Assembly: GCA_030643245.1 (NCBI GenBank)
Contig: DAOWME010000191.1
Span: 1-5,893 of the forward strand
DNA length: 5,893 bases
Source: Deltaproteobacteria bacterium
GTDB lineage: Bacteria > Desulfobacterota > UBA8473
Direction: 5' to 3'
In this document: positions 5,884 through 5,893 of the stretch, one piece after another
Position numbering within the stretch: the first letter of the stretch is position 1
Layout: each line of letters opens with the position of its first letter
Program-made: the position numbers and the translations under genes
Notes under the pieces: generated by a model
Seen by the model: the letters and a program-made list of their open reading frames with translations, nothing else
Told to the model about the DNA's origin: nothing
The model's database searches: none

Positions 5884-5893
5884 CTAACCTAAA
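5884..5893 (+). repeat. Terminal direct repeat, right copy
   Basis: CTAACCTAAA, the exact partner of bases 1-10. The match cannot be extended because both copies touch a window edge. Confidence 0.5.

Larger units (their letters stand above)
5675..5893. other. Right-hand leader and upstream region of the mutase genes
   Basis: 219 nt with no gene. It contains the ribosome site of the large subunit (AGGAGG at 5680-5685), the right REP arm and the right terminal repeat. I saw no convincing sigma70 promoter and no cobalamin-riboswitch B12 box, so how the mutase pair is expressed cannot be read from this window. Confidence 0.45.

Noticed and set aside
5675..5893. Cobalamin riboswitch upstream of the mutase genes
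   Set aside because: I could find no B12-box sequence or long structured leader in the 219 nt available.
1..5893. CRISPR arrays, tRNA or rRNA genes, transposase genes
   Set aside because: No regularly spaced repeats, no cloverleaf-like sequence and no transposase-like reading frame were seen on either strand.

Overview
The window looks like part of the chromosome of a strictly anaerobic, hydrocarbon-degrading bacterium, most plausibly a Desulfobacterota (deltaproteobacterial) sulfate reducer or syntroph. Two things suggest this. One is an oxygen-sensitive glycyl radical enzyme of the fumarate-adding (alkylsuccinate/benzylsuccinate synthase) type beside a B12-dependent acyl-CoA mutase. The other is two dispersed-repeat types that I associate, from memory only, with that phylum. 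The taxonomic call is inference.

Layout: all three convincing genes lie on the minus strand, so transcription runs right to left. From the right: about 220 nt of non-coding DNA holding a REP-like arm; the catalytic large subunit of a methylmalonyl-CoA-mutase-family enzyme (5674-3968); 20 nt later its separate cobalamin-binding small subunit (3947-3564); a 527-nt gap with two palindromes, a miniature inverted-repeat element and a good sigma70-type promoter; the 832-residue glycyl radical enzyme (3036-538); and 537 nt of left-hand non-coding DNA with a second, inverted REP-like arm. The extreme ends of the window carry the same 10 bases in direct orientation.

How the genes may work together: in the known anaerobic n-alkane pathway, AssA/MasD adds the alkane to fumarate, the alkylsuccinate is converted to its CoA thioester, and an adenosylcobalamin mutase rearranges the skeleton to an alkylmalonyl-CoA that is decarboxylated and beta-oxidised. 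A fumarate-adding enzyme beside a split mutase fits steps one and three. The activating enzyme, small synthase subunits, CoA ligase/transferase, decarboxylase and mutase chaperone are not in the window.

The main novelty is in the mutase. By ungapped alignment from memory to Propionibacterium methylmalonyl-CoA mutase, the substrate-site residues Tyr89, Arg207 and His244 are Leu87, Ser212 and Asn249 here. In the small subunit, Lys604 and Asp608 are Arg10 and Glu14, while the cobalt-ligand His is kept. This is therefore probably not a housekeeping methylmalonyl-CoA mutase, and its substrate is open.
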